Shown: positions 18,633 through 27,221 of the stretch, in pieces | How positions within the stretch are numbered: the first letter of the stretch is position 1 | Layout of the letters: the number at the start of each line of letters is the position of its first letter | NCBI RefSeq assembly: GCF_009720865.1 | Contig: NZ_WNLA01000005.1 | Location: forward strand, 244,045 to 308,044 | DNA length: 64,000 nt | Direction: 5' to 3' | From: Pseudoduganella ginsengisoli | Lineage (GTDB): Bacteria; Pseudomonadota; Gammaproteobacteria; Burkholderiales; Burkholderiaceae_D | The notes under the pieces: generated by a model | What the model saw: only the letters and a program-made list of their open reading frames with translations | Told to the model about the DNA's origin: nothing | Database searches by the model: none | Position numbers and translations under genes: made by a program

Positions 18633-19577
18633 ATGAAACTCTTGATTACCGGCGGTTGCGGCTATGTCGGCACCGTATTGACCGAACAGCTGCTGAAAGA
18701 CGGCCACACCATTACCGTGGTTGATACGCAATGGTTTGGCAACCACTTGCAGCCGCATCCTCAGCTGACGATCCTGAAGCAGGATACCCGCGACGTGAAC
18801 AGCATTCCGCTCGACGGCGTGGACACCGTGATCCATCTGGCCAATATTGCCAACGATCCGGGCGTGGAAATGAACCCGACCTTGTCGTGGGAAGTCAATG
18901 TGCTGGCCACCCAGCAGCTGGCTGACCGCGCCGTGCGCGCCGGCGTCAAGCAATTCATCTTTGCCAGCTCGGGCAGCGTGTATGGCGTCAAGGATGACCC
19001 GCAAGTGACGGAAGACCTGGAACTGGTGCCGATCACTGCATACAACAAGACCAAGATGGTGGCCGAGCGCGTACTGCTCTCCTATGCGGACAAGATGCGC
19101 ATCCACTGCGTGCGTCCGGCTACCGTGTGCGGCTGGTCGCCGCGCATGCGCCTGGACGTGTCGGTCAACATGCTGACCATGCAAGCGCTGAAGAATGGCA
19201 AGATGACGGTATTCGGCGGCGACCAGACCCGCCCGAACATCCACATTGGCGACATGGTCAATGTGTACCGCCACTTCCTGGCCCATCCGGAAATCGACAA
19301 TGGCTGCTACAACGCGGGCTTTGAAAACATTTCCATCATGGATATCGCGCAGCGTGTGGCCGCCAAGGTGCCGGCCGATATCGTCGTTTCCGCGTCGAAC
19401 GACCCGCGTTCGTACCGCCAGAATTCCGACAAGCTGCTGGCCACCGGCTTCAAGCAGCAATATTCGGTGGCGCAAGCCATTGAAGACGTGTCGGCCAAGT
19501 TCAAGTCCGGCGAACTGGTCGACAAGGATGAGTACTACACGGTGCGCTGGATGAAGCACCTGAACCTGCAGGCGTAA
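18633..19577 (+). CDS. NAD-dependent epimerase/dehydratase, extended SDR
   Basis: The 314-residue extended SDR has a glycine motif ITGGCGYVG, SSGSVYG and an intact YxxxK pair (YNKTK), as in UDP-glucose 4-epimerase relatives. The ribosome binding site AAGGA lies 6 bases before the ATG. It sits between the first dehydratase-like gene and the transketolase pair, with very short spacing, so it belongs to the same transcript. It is likely an epimerase or reductase acting on the NDP-sugar; the exact step cannot be read from sequence. Confidence 0.88.
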   Translation: MKLLITGGCGYVGTVLTEQLLKDGHTITVVDTQWFGNHLQPHPQLTILKQDTRDVNSIPLDGVDTVIHLANIANDPGVEMNPTLSWEVNVLATQQLADRAVRAGVKQFIFASSGSVYGVKDDPQVTEDLELVPITAYNKTKMVAERVLLSYADKMRIHCVRPATVCGWSPRMRLDVSVNMLTMQALKNGKMTVFGGDQTRPNIHIGDMVNVYRHFLAHPEIDNGCYNAGFENISIMDIAQRVAAKVPADIVVSASNDPRSYRQNSDKLLATGFKQQYSVAQAIEDVSAKFKSGELVDKDEYYTVRWMKHLNLQA

Positions 19578-19580
19578 TTG

Positions 19581-20381
19581 ATGACAACCACTTCCGTACA
19601 ACTGGCGGCCCAGTTCCGGGCCACGGCCATTGAAATGTCGCACCGTGCCGGCGCGGCCCACCTGGCGTCCGCGCTGTCGTGCATCGACATGGTGTCGGTG
19701 CTGTACCACTCGGTGCTGAAAGTCGATCCGGCCAATCCGCAGTGGGCCGACCGCGACCGTTTCATCCTGTCCAAGGGCCACGCAGCCACGGCGCTGTATG
19801 CGGCGCTGGCATGGAAAGGTTTTATCAAGCCGGAAGACTTGCTGACCTACGGTAAAAAGGGTTCGCTGCTGGAAGAACACCCGACGCCGCGCCTGGCCGG
19901 CGTGGAAACCGCGACGGGCTCGCTGGGCCACGGCCTGGCATGCGGCAATGGCATGGCGCTCGCTGCCCGCATCCAGCAAAAGGATTACCGCACGTTTGTC
20001 TTGATGAGCGATGGCGAATGCAATGAGGGTTCCGTGTGGGAATCCGCGCTGTTCGCTTCCGCCAACAAGCTGGGCAACCTGACGGCCTTCGTCGACTTCA
20101 ACAAGTGGCAAGCCACGGGCCGTTCGCGCGAAGTGCTGGGCCTGGACCCGCTGGCGGAAAAATTCCGCTCATTTGGCTGGCACGTGCATGAAATCGATGG
20201 CCACGACCACGCCGCGATTCTCGCTGCCGTGCAAGACACGAAAACCGACCAGCCCACCATGATTGTCGCCCACACCGTCAAAGGTAAAGGCGTGTCGTTC
20301 ATGGAAGATGACAATAACTGGCACTACCGCATTCCGACCGAAGAAGAAGTTCAAAAGTCCAAAGCGGAACTGGGTGTATAA
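19581..20381 (+). CDS. Transketolase, N-terminal (TPP-binding) subunit
   Basis: The 266-residue protein carries the N-terminal transketolase domain: ILSKGHAATALYAAL, TGSLGHGL and the TPP/Mg motif MSDGECNEGSVWE with a downstream FVDFNKWQ. The ATG at 19581 is used; a TTG one codon earlier is possible. Split transketolases pair this with a C-terminal subunit, and that subunit follows after 3 bases. Here it may supply sedoheptulose 7-phosphate for the heptose genes or transfer a two-carbon ketol unit onto a sugar precursor; both are inference. Confidence 0.92.
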   Translation: MTTTSVQLAAQFRATAIEMSHRAGAAHLASALSCIDMVSVLYHSVLKVDPANPQWADRDRFILSKGHAATALYAALAWKGFIKPEDLLTYGKKGSLLEEHPTPRLAGVETATGSLGHGLACGNGMALAARIQQKDYRTFVLMSDGECNEGSVWESALFASANKLGNLTAFVDFNKWQATGRSREVLGLDPLAEKFRSFGWHVHEIDGHDHAAILAAVQDTKTDQPTMIVAHTVKGKGVSFMEDDNNWHYRIPTEEEVQKSKAELGV

Positions 20382-20384
20382 AAC

Positions 20385-21305
20385 ATGAGAAATGCTTTTG
20401 CTAAAGCCGTCACGGAACTGGGTGACGAATATCCTGAACTGGTGATGCTGGCCGGCGACATCGGCAACCGCCTGTTCGACAAATTCAAAGACAAGCATCC
20501 GAACCGCTTCTACAACTGCGGCGTGGCGGAAGCCAACATGACGGGCTTGGCTTCCGGGCTGGCCGCGTCGGGCTTGCGTCCCATCACGTACACGATTACG
20601 CCGTTCAATACGACGCGTGTGCTGGAGCAGATCCGCCTCGACATTTGCTACCCGAACTTGCCTGTGATCGTGGTCGGCACGGGCGCCGGCCTGTCGTATG
20701 CGAACCTGGGCGCAACCCACCATTCGATGGAAGATATCGCGATCCTGCGCTCGCTGCCGAATATGCACGTGGTGTGCCCGGCCGACCCGGTTGAAGTCAA
20801 AGGCGCCGTGCGCGATGCACTGCGCCTGGGCCGCCCAACGTATATCCGTTTGGGCAAGAAAGGCGAACCGAATGTACACGATGTGGAACCAGCGTTCACG
20901 ATCGGCAAGGGTATCGTCATGCGTCCGGGTACCGATGTCACCATCCTGTCGGTTGGCAACATGATTGCACCGGCGCTGGAAACTGCGCAACGCCTCAGTG
21001 AAAAAGGCATTTCCGCCGAAGTGGTCAGCATGCACACGGTCAAGCCACTCGATGATGAGCTGTTGGGCAAAGCTTTCGCGACCAAGAAACTCGTCGTGGT
21101 GGTGGAAGAACATGCGTTCACGGCTGGCGCGGGCAGCGCTGTGCTGGAGTGGGGCTACACCAAGCGTGTGGACCTCAGCAAAGTGCTGATCGTTGCTGGT
21201 CCAGACCGTTTCCTGTCCGGTTGCGGCGAACAGGAAGAAGCCCGTGAAATGCTGGGCATGGATGCGGAAGCCATTACGCACCAGATCCTCGAACGGTTGG
21301 GCTGA
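20385..21305 (+). CDS. Transketolase, C-terminal (pyrimidine-binding) subunit
   Basis: The 306-residue partner of the preceding gene has the pyrimidine-binding and C-terminal transketolase domains (VMLAGDIGNRLFD, FYNCGVAEANMTGLASGLA, HHSMEDIAILR, VVVEEHAFTAGAGSAV). The conserved Glu of the cofactor-activating site is in VAEANM. It is the second half of a heterodimeric enzyme and is probably translationally coupled to the first. Split transketolases of this type are common in surface-glycan gene clusters. Confidence 0.92.
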   Translation: MRNAFAKAVTELGDEYPELVMLAGDIGNRLFDKFKDKHPNRFYNCGVAEANMTGLASGLAASGLRPITYTITPFNTTRVLEQIRLDICYPNLPVIVVGTGAGLSYANLGATHHSMEDIAILRSLPNMHVVCPADPVEVKGAVRDALRLGRPTYIRLGKKGEPNVHDVEPAFTIGKGIVMRPGTDVTILSVGNMIAPALETAQRLSEKGISAEVVSMHTVKPLDDELLGKAFATKKLVVVVEEHAFTAGAGSAVLEWGYTKRVDLSKVLIVAGPDRFLSGCGEQEEAREMLGMDAEAITHQILERLG

Positions 21306-21308
21306 TCC

Positions 21309-21911
21309 ATGCGGCTAGGACTGGACTTTGACAATACGCTGATCAGCTACGATCAGTTGTTCCGCCAGGCAGCGCTGGATTTACAGCTGATTCCGGAAGA
21401 GACGCCGCCGCAAAAAAACGCGGTGCGCGACTATTTGCGCAGCATCGACCAGGAAGACGAATGGACCAAGCTGCAAGGCGCGGTCTACGGTGGCCGGATC
21501 CTGGAAGCGGCGCCGTATCCCGGCATGCGCGATACCTTGCGCGCGCTGGCGGGGCATAACATTCCCATGTGCATCGTCAGCCACAAAACCCGCTGGCCTT
21601 ACCTGGGCGAGAAATGGGACTTGCACGCGGCCGCCCGCAGCTGGCTGGCCCAGCAGGGTTTCCATGCGGACGATGGCCTCGCATGGAAACAGGAGCAAGT
21701 GTTTTTCGAGCTGACCAAGGATGAAAAAATCGCCCGCATCGTCGCGCAGCAATGCACGCACTATGTCGATGATTTGCCGGAAATCCTGGCCATGCTGCCG
21801 GACACCGTCGAGAAAATCCTGTTCTCGCCGGATGGCAATACCCAAGCCCAGCCTGGCTGGACTGTCATGACGTCGTGGGACCAGCTCCCGGGCATTTTGA
21901 AGCTGGTATGA
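21309..21911 (+). CDS. HAD-superfamily phosphatase-like protein
   Basis: The 200-residue protein starts MRLGLDFDNTL, the HAD motif I with nucleophile Asp6 and acid/base Asp8. Motif II Ser lies in IVSHK and the acidic motif IV in YVDDLPEIL. A phosphatase role is plausible, for example removing the 7-phosphate of a heptose bisphosphate as GmhB does, but it is not a canonical GmhB and the substrate is unknown. It begins 3 bases after the transketolase stop and overlaps the next gene by an ATGA junction. Confidence 0.85.
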   Translation: MRLGLDFDNTLISYDQLFRQAALDLQLIPEETPPQKNAVRDYLRSIDQEDEWTKLQGAVYGGRILEAAPYPGMRDTLRALAGHNIPMCIVSHKTRWPYLGEKWDLHAAARSWLAQQGFHADDGLAWKQEQVFFELTKDEKIARIVAQQCTHYVDDLPEILAMLPDTVEKILFSPDGNTQAQPGWTVMTSWDQLPGILKLV

Positions 21912-22927
21912 CGGGACTCAGCGCCGCCGTGACGGCATTTTGTGCGCGGCACGGCGCCAGCGAACCATTGCAAGCGGTGGCGCTGCGCGCCGGGCGTAAC
22001 AGCGAAGTGCTGCGTATTACCGATCACCGCGGTAACAGCACGATCCTCAAGCAATATTTTTCCCACCAGGCCGACACGCGCGACCGCCTCGGCACGGAAT
22101 ACGGTTTTCTGGATTTTTGTTCGCGCCACGGTGTCACGGCTGTGCCGCGTACGCTAGGCATGGATAAGGCGCTCAATTGCGCGCTGTACGCATTGCTGCC
22201 GGGCCAGCGTCCCGTTGAACTGACGGATGATCACATGGCGCAGGCGGCCGCGTTTATTGCGTCGCTGAACACCTTGCGCGATGCGGAGGGGGCGGACCGC
22301 CTGCCGTTCGCATCGGATGCGTGCACGGCCGTGCAAACCCACCTGGACCTGGCGCAACGCCGCATAGACGGCTTGCTGGCGTGCGCCCCGGCCAATGGCA
22401 GCAGCGTCAGCGCCATCGAGCGCGACGCGCACGCATTTGTGCGCAACACCCTGGCGCCCGCGTGGGAGCGGCGCGATGCGGCAGCGCGCGCCGCGCTGGC
22501 CGCCGAGGGCGATTTGTCGGCGCCACTGCCGCGCACGGCGCTGATCCTGTCGCCATCCGATTTTGGTTTCCACAACACATTGCAACACGACGACCGGCTG
22601 GCGTTCGTGGACTTTGAATACGCAGGCTGGGATGACCCGGCCAAGCTGATCTGCGACTTCCAGTGCCAACCGGAAGTGCCTGTCAGCGCCGCCCATGGCA
22701 CACTGTTCCAGCGAACTGTGCTGGCTGCGCTGCGGGATGACGGCGCCATTGCCCGCCGCATTGCCGCCGTGTTGCCGCTGCACCGCATCAAGTGGTGCGG
22801 CATCCTGCTGAATGAATTACGCGCGCAAGACCGCCAGCGCCGCCTGCATGCGGGCATCGCTGCCGATGGCTTGCTGGAAATCCAGCTGGCCAAGGCGCGC
22901 ACTTATTTTGAGACTCACCTAGTATAG
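21908..22927 (+). CDS. APH-fold (aminoglycoside phosphotransferase family) kinase
   Basis: The ATG at 21908 overlaps the upstream stop in an ATGA junction, giving 339 residues. The Brenner-type catalytic loop is SPSDFGFHN, the counterpart of HGDxxxxN with Ser in place of His-Gly, followed by the metal-binding VDFEYAGWDDP. APH-fold kinases phosphorylate small molecules. In a sugar operon this may be an anomeric or hydroxyl sugar kinase. It is unlikely to be an antibiotic resistance gene, given its position inside a coupled glycan operon. Confidence 0.8.
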   Translation: MTGLSAAVTAFCARHGASEPLQAVALRAGRNSEVLRITDHRGNSTILKQYFSHQADTRDRLGTEYGFLDFCSRHGVTAVPRTLGMDKALNCALYALLPGQRPVELTDDHMAQAAAFIASLNTLRDAEGADRLPFASDACTAVQTHLDLAQRRIDGLLACAPANGSSVSAIERDAHAFVRNTLAPAWERRDAAARAALAAEGDLSAPLPRTALILSPSDFGFHNTLQHDDRLAFVDFEYAGWDDPAKLICDFQCQPEVPVSAAHGTLFQRTVLAALRDDGAIARRIAAVLPLHRIKWCGILLNELRAQDRQRRLHAGIAADGLLEIQLAKARTYFETHLV

Positions 22928-22944
22928 AGAGATAGAAAGCAAAC

Positions 22945-23613
22945 ATGGCTTACATCGACTTCCTTTCCGTCGTCCATAAAAGCACCAAGCGCGACTATCT
23001 GGCGCGCGTGAACGACACTGACTATCCGAAGGCGAAAGCAGCCGCGCTGGCCAAGCAGTGGGGCTTCGATTACTGGGATGGCGACCGCAAAATCTGCTAC
23101 GGCGGCTACAAATACATGCCGGGCCGCTGGGCGCCCGTGGCGCAGGCCATGATCGACCATTACGGTCTGAAAGCCGGCGACAAGGTGCTGGACGTGGGTT
23201 GCGGCAAGGGCTTCCTGCTGTATGAAATGTCGCTGCTGGTGCCGGGCCTGGAAATCCACGGCCTCGATATTTCCCAGTACGCGCTGGACAATGCCAAGGA
23301 AGAAATCCGCGACCGCCTGATCCTGGGCAACGCCAACAGCCTGCCCTTCCCGGACAAGCATTTTGACCTGGTGTTTTCCATCACCACGCTGCACAACTTG
23401 CACAACTACGACCTCGACAAGGCGTTGCGTGAAATGGAGCGTGTCGGCAAACATAAATACCTGTGCGTGGAGTCGTACCGCAACGAAGAAGAAAAAGCCA
23501 ACCTGCTGTACTGGCAAGTCACGTGCGAAGCGTTTTGCACGCCGGAAGAGTGGGAATGGTGGTTCAAGCAAACCGGCTACACCGGCGACCATTCGCTGAT
23601 TTACTTCGAGTGA
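22945..23613 (+). CDS. Class I SAM-dependent methyltransferase
   Basis: The 222-residue protein has motif I VLDVGCGKGFLL, an acidic loop HGLDIS and the motif NANSLPFPDKHFDLVFS typical of Methyltransf_11-type enzymes. It probably O-, N- or C-methylates a sugar or sugar precursor of this operon. The aromatic, charged C-terminal segment (EEWEWWFKQTGYTGD) is not informative. It lies 17 bases after the kinase gene. Confidence 0.85.
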   Translation: MAYIDFLSVVHKSTKRDYLARVNDTDYPKAKAAALAKQWGFDYWDGDRKICYGGYKYMPGRWAPVAQAMIDHYGLKAGDKVLDVGCGKGFLLYEMSLLVPGLEIHGLDISQYALDNAKEEIRDRLILGNANSLPFPDKHFDLVFSITTLHNLHNYDLDKALREMERVGKHKYLCVESYRNEEEKANLLYWQVTCEAFCTPEEWEWWFKQTGYTGDHSLIYFE

Positions 23614-23620
23614 GGCAACC

Positions 23621-24679
23621 ATGACGACTATGCCAAAAACCATGAAAGCCGCCATTCTGGTGCAACAGAAAGCGCCGCTGGCCATCGCGGAAATCACGAT
23701 GCCGGACAAGCTGGACGTGGGCCAGGTGCTGGTCAAAGTCCATTACAGCGGCATCTGCGGTTCGCAGATCGGTGAAATCGACGGCGCCAAGGGCGAAGAC
23801 AAGTACATCCCGCACTTGCTGGGCCACGAAGCATCCGGCACCGTGATGGATATCGGTCCGGGCGTGCGCCACGTGAAAGCCGGCGACAAGGTGGTGCTGC
23901 ACTGGCGCAAAGGCAACGGCATTGAAGCGCCGACTGCCAACTACACGCTGGACGGCAAGAAAATCAATGCGGGCCAAGTCACCACGTTCAGCGAATACAC
24001 GATCGTGTCGGAAAACCGTGTGACGGCGATTCCCGCCGACAGCGACCTGGAAGTGGCGGCCCTGTTCGGCTGCGCCGTGACGACGGGTTTCGGCGTGGTG
24101 GAAAACAATGCCAAAGTCAAAATTGGCGAAGCTGTCGTTGTGTTCGGCGCGGGCGGCATCGGCTTGAACATCGTGCAGGCTGCCGCGCTGGTGTCGGCCT
24201 ATCCGATCATTGCCGTGGACCTGCATGACAGTAAGCTGGCGCTGGCCAAGGAAATGGGCGCGACGCACCTGATCAACAGCAGCACGACGGATGCGCGCCA
24301 GGCCATCATCGACTTGCTGGGACCGAATGGCGTCGATGCGTTCATCGACAACACGGGCCAGCCGAAGATCATTGAAATGGGTTACGAACTGACGAAGCCG
24401 CAAGGCCGCGTGACCTTGGTGGGCGTGCCGAAGAAAGGCAACAACATCAATATTTATTCGCTGCCGCTGCACTTTGGCAAAGGCTTGAGTGGTTCGACGG
24501 GCGGCGAAGCCATCCCGCAAACGGATATCCCGCGCTACCACCAGCTGTACCGCACGGGCCGCATCCAGTTGAAAAACCTGATCACGCACCGCTTTACGCT
24601 GGATCAGATCAATGAAGCCATTGACGGTATGCGCGCCGGCACCTTTGCCGGCCGCTGCATGGTCGTCATGGATCAGTGA
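23621..24679 (+). CDS. Medium-chain (zinc-type) alcohol dehydrogenase
   Basis: The 352-residue MDR protein has catalytic-zinc elements SGICGSQ and GHEASG, and the NAD motif VFGAGGIGLNIV. The structural-zinc loop with four cysteines is absent; the corresponding stretch reads KGNGIEAPTANYTLDGKK. A GAGG box precedes the ATG by 5 bases. It probably oxidises or reduces a sugar hydroxyl or keto group in the pathway. Its stop overlaps the next start (TGATG). Confidence 0.88.
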   Translation: MTTMPKTMKAAILVQQKAPLAIAEITMPDKLDVGQVLVKVHYSGICGSQIGEIDGAKGEDKYIPHLLGHEASGTVMDIGPGVRHVKAGDKVVLHWRKGNGIEAPTANYTLDGKKINAGQVTTFSEYTIVSENRVTAIPADSDLEVAALFGCAVTTGFGVVENNAKVKIGEAVVVFGAGGIGLNIVQAAALVSAYPIIAVDLHDSKLALAKEMGATHLINSSTTDARQAIIDLLGPNGVDAFIDNTGQPKIIEMGYELTKPQGRVTLVGVPKKGNNINIYSLPLHFGKGLSGSTGGEAIPQTDIPRYHQLYRTGRIQLKNLITHRFTLDQINEAIDGMRAGTFAGRCMVVMDQ

Positions 24680-25857
24680 TGGCGCACGTGGGCACTTGCC
24701 GCTTATGCAGCGCCCCGCTGGCGCCGGACACGGCGCTGGCAGTGGGCGACGTTCCGCCCTGTAACCGTTTCAGCGACGGGCCGGATGCACCGCGCCTGCC
24801 GCTGGCCATGGTGGAATGCGCGCAGTGCCAGCTGGTGCAATTGCTGCAATTGCCGCCGCTCGATGCGCTCGTGCCGCGCCACGCGTGGATCCGCTATAAC
24901 GAACCGTCCGCGCACTTGCCGGACGTGGCGCAGCACGTGCGCGCACTGATGCCGGATGCGCCCGGCGTGCTGGGCCTGGGCCCGTTTGAAGGACCGCTGT
25001 TGCAGCACATGACGGAGTGGGGCGGCGCGCGGCACACGCCGGATTTGGCGGCGCAATCTGCAGCGCAGCCCGGCCGCTATCCGTACCTGGAAACGTGGCA
25101 GCACGTATTACGCCATGACGTGCTGGCATCGTGCGGCAAGGCTGACCTGGTCACGTGCCGCTACCTGCTGGAACACAGCCACGACCCGGTGGCCATGTTG
25201 CAGGCACTGGCCGGGGCATTAAAGCCGGGCGGCGTGCTGCTGGTGGAAGTGCCGGACAGCAGCAAATTCTTGACGGTGTGCGACTACAGTTTTATCTGGG
25301 AAGAGCACGTGTGCTACTTCACAGAAGCAACGCTGCGTGCGCTGGCCGCACGCGCCGGCCTGGCTGTGCGCCAGTGCCTGCGCTATCCCGGTACGCAGGA
25401 AGATGCGCTGGTGCTGCTGTTGCAGGCGGGCGCCCCCGGGCAAGCCGCACCGTCGGGCCTGGGCCCGTCTGCACTGTTTGCCCGCTACCGCGCCGCGTGG
25501 CCCGGCCAGCGCACCCATTACCAGCAATGGCTTGGCGATATGCATGCGCAAGGCCGCCGCGTGGCGATTTTTGGCGCGGGCCATCAAGCCATCATGTTCA
25601 TCCACGCGCTGGGTTTGGCGCAACTGGTGGATATCGTTCTGGACGATGCACCGGACAAGGCAGGCTGCCGCATTCCCGGTACGGCTATTCCCATCGTGCC
25701 GTCCAGCGTACTGCAGGCACAGGACGATATCGGCCTGTGCCTGCTGGCGCTGAGCGCCGGTGCGCAGCAAAGCGTGCGCGCGCGTTTTGACGGCTGGCTG
25801 CAGCAAGGCGGCGTCATGCAATCAATTTATCCGGAGCCTGGCCATGCAGTTGATTAA
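24679..25857 (+). CDS. Sugar C-methyltransferase-like protein with zinc-binding N-terminus (degenerate SAM motif)
   Basis: The 392-residue protein has the three-part layout of TylCIII/NovU-type NDP-sugar C-methyltransferases. It has an N-terminal Cys-x-x-Cys pair twice (CRLC, CAQC), a central methyltransferase region (LLEHSHDP, GGVLLVEVPD, WEEHVCYF) and a C-terminal Rossmann-like domain (VAIFGAGHQAIMFI). The usual glycine-rich motif I is weak, VLGLGPFEGPLL. A second, more canonical copy is encoded four genes downstream. The ATG at 24679 is used rather than the overlapping GTG at 24676. It may methylate a keto-sugar or serve another role; catalytic competence is uncertain. Confidence 0.82.
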   Translation: MAHVGTCRLCSAPLAPDTALAVGDVPPCNRFSDGPDAPRLPLAMVECAQCQLVQLLQLPPLDALVPRHAWIRYNEPSAHLPDVAQHVRALMPDAPGVLGLGPFEGPLLQHMTEWGGARHTPDLAAQSAAQPGRYPYLETWQHVLRHDVLASCGKADLVTCRYLLEHSHDPVAMLQALAGALKPGGVLLVEVPDSSKFLTVCDYSFIWEEHVCYFTEATLRALAARAGLAVRQCLRYPGTQEDALVLLLQAGAPGQAAPSGLGPSALFARYRAAWPGQRTHYQQWLGDMHAQGRRVAIFGAGHQAIMFIHALGLAQLVDIVLDDAPDKAGCRIPGTAIPIVPSSVLQAQDDIGLCLLALSAGAQQSVRARFDGWLQQGGVMQSIYPEPGHAVD

Positions 25858-26380
25858 ACAGTCGAATGAAGTATATGTGGCGCCCGGCCCGGTTGCCGCC
25901 ATCGGCGCAGCGGAAATCGCGTTGCTGAAAGAAGCCGTTGACGCCAGCCCCCGTGGCCGCGTACGCATCAATTTGCACGCGGACGGCAGCGCGCCGCTGC
26001 ATGAAATGTTCATCGCCATCAAGCCGGGATCGTATATCCGTCCGCACAAGCATCCGGCCAAAAGTGAATCGTTCCACCTCGTGCATGGCGCGGTGGACGT
26101 GGTCGTGTTCGATGATGCGGGCAATGTCACGCAAGTGGTGAAACTGGGCCAGCCCGATGGCGGCGATGGCCGGCGCGCGTTTTATTACCGCATGTCGGAA
26201 CCGCTGTTCCACACGCTGATCATCCGTTCCGATGTGCTGATCGTGCATGAAACCACGAACGGGCCATTTGACCGCAGCGCCACGATCTTTGCGGGCTTTG
26301 CGCCGGAAGAAAATGCCCCTGCTGCCGAGATTGCCAGCTGGCAGGCAGCGCTGGTGGATCGTGTACAGGAGCAGGCATGA
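25844..26380 (+). CDS. Cupin-fold metalloprotein, WbuC-like
   Basis: The 178-residue protein overlaps the upstream gene by 14 bases. The start at 25844 is supported by GGAG 8 bases upstream. It has a cupin core with metal ligands in RPHKHPAKSESFHLVHG and a final VHETTNGPF, as in WbuC-family proteins found in O-antigen clusters. The biochemical role of WbuC proteins is not established, so none is assigned. Confidence 0.8.
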   Translation: MQLIKQSNEVYVAPGPVAAIGAAEIALLKEAVDASPRGRVRINLHADGSAPLHEMFIAIKPGSYIRPHKHPAKSESFHLVHGAVDVVVFDDAGNVTQVVKLGQPDGGDGRRAFYYRMSEPLFHTLIIRSDVLIVHETTNGPFDRSATIFAGFAPEENAPAAEIASWQAALVDRVQEQA

Positions 26381-27117
26381 GTGCGCAAGAACAAGTGGTG
26401 ATTGTCGGCGGCACCAAAGGGCTGGGCCGCTTGCTGGCCGAGCGTTTTATCGCGCAGGGCCATGCGGTGACCGTGCTGTCGCGCACCAAGCCGGACGGCG
26501 GCCTGGCCTACCGCCACATAGCCGTGGACTTGGAAGCGCTGGTTGACGCGGCGCCCGTGGTCGAGCAAGTCGTGCAAGCCGGCGGCAAAGTGCGCTACCT
26601 CGTGTTTTGCCAGCGCTACCGGGGTACGGGCGATGCGTGGCAAGGTGAAATGCAAGTGACGCTGAATGCCACGCGCCTGTTGATCAATGGCTTTGCCGAC
26701 CAGTTTTGCGATAGCGGCGACCGCGCCATAGCCGTCGTCAGTTCCGTCTATGCGCAATTTGTCGGCGGTTCGCAGCCGGACAGCTACCACGTGGCCAAAG
26801 CCGGCCTCAACCAGCTGGTCAAATTCCACGCGTGGGGCATGGGACGCCGCAATGTACGCATCAACGCCATCATGCCGCTCAGTTACCTGAAAGATGAATC
26901 GCGCCGTTTCGTGGAAAGCAACCAGCCGCTGATGCAGCTGTACCACGATTTCGTGCCGTTGAAACGCATCGGTGAAGCCGCCGATTCCGCCAACCTGGTG
27001 GAATTCCTGTGCAGTGACAAGGCCGCTTTCATCAATGGCCAAAGCATTTTTGTCGATGGCGGCGTCTCCGTCGTGTGGCCGGAAGAATTGGCGCGCACGA
27101 TGGCGGGATTTAATTGA
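26377..27117 (+). CDS. Short-chain dehydrogenase/reductase
   Basis: This 246-residue classical SDR has a variant cofactor motif GGTKGLG, Ser-Tyr-Lys catalysis in VVSSVY and SYHVAK, and the FVDGG C-terminal segment. It overlaps the cupin gene by ATGA. It is a candidate keto-sugar reductase in the pathway. It is the last gene before a short intergenic gap with a possible internal promoter. Confidence 0.88.
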   Translation: MSAQEQVVIVGGTKGLGRLLAERFIAQGHAVTVLSRTKPDGGLAYRHIAVDLEALVDAAPVVEQVVQAGGKVRYLVFCQRYRGTGDAWQGEMQVTLNATRLLINGFADQFCDSGDRAIAVVSSVYAQFVGGSQPDSYHVAKAGLNQLVKFHAWGMGRRNVRINAIMPLSYLKDESRRFVESNQPLMQLYHDFVPLKRIGEAADSANLVEFLCSDKAAFINGQSIFVDGGVSVVWPEELARTMAGFN

Positions 27118-27163
27118 CGCAGTGAATTGATGCAGCAGTTTGTTGTTACAGAGAAAAACATTT

Positions 27164-27190
27164 TTGACTACGGCGCTCTTTGTTTAGAAT
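27164..27190 (+). promoter_or_regulatory. Possible internal promoter in the plus-strand glycan operon
   Basis: TTGACT and TAGAAT each match 5 of 6 consensus bases, but the spacer is only 15 bases. It lies in the only gap of about 100 bases inside the operon and would start a transcript just before the GT-B-like gene. Confidence 0.45.
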
Positions 27191-27221
27191 GCCAAGATTG
27201 AATCACCAGAGGAGAGAGTCC

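Noticed and set aside
21908..22927. Aminoglycoside resistance gene
   Set aside because: The APH fold is present, but the gene is coupled to sugar genes, the catalytic loop is divergent and no resistance context exists.
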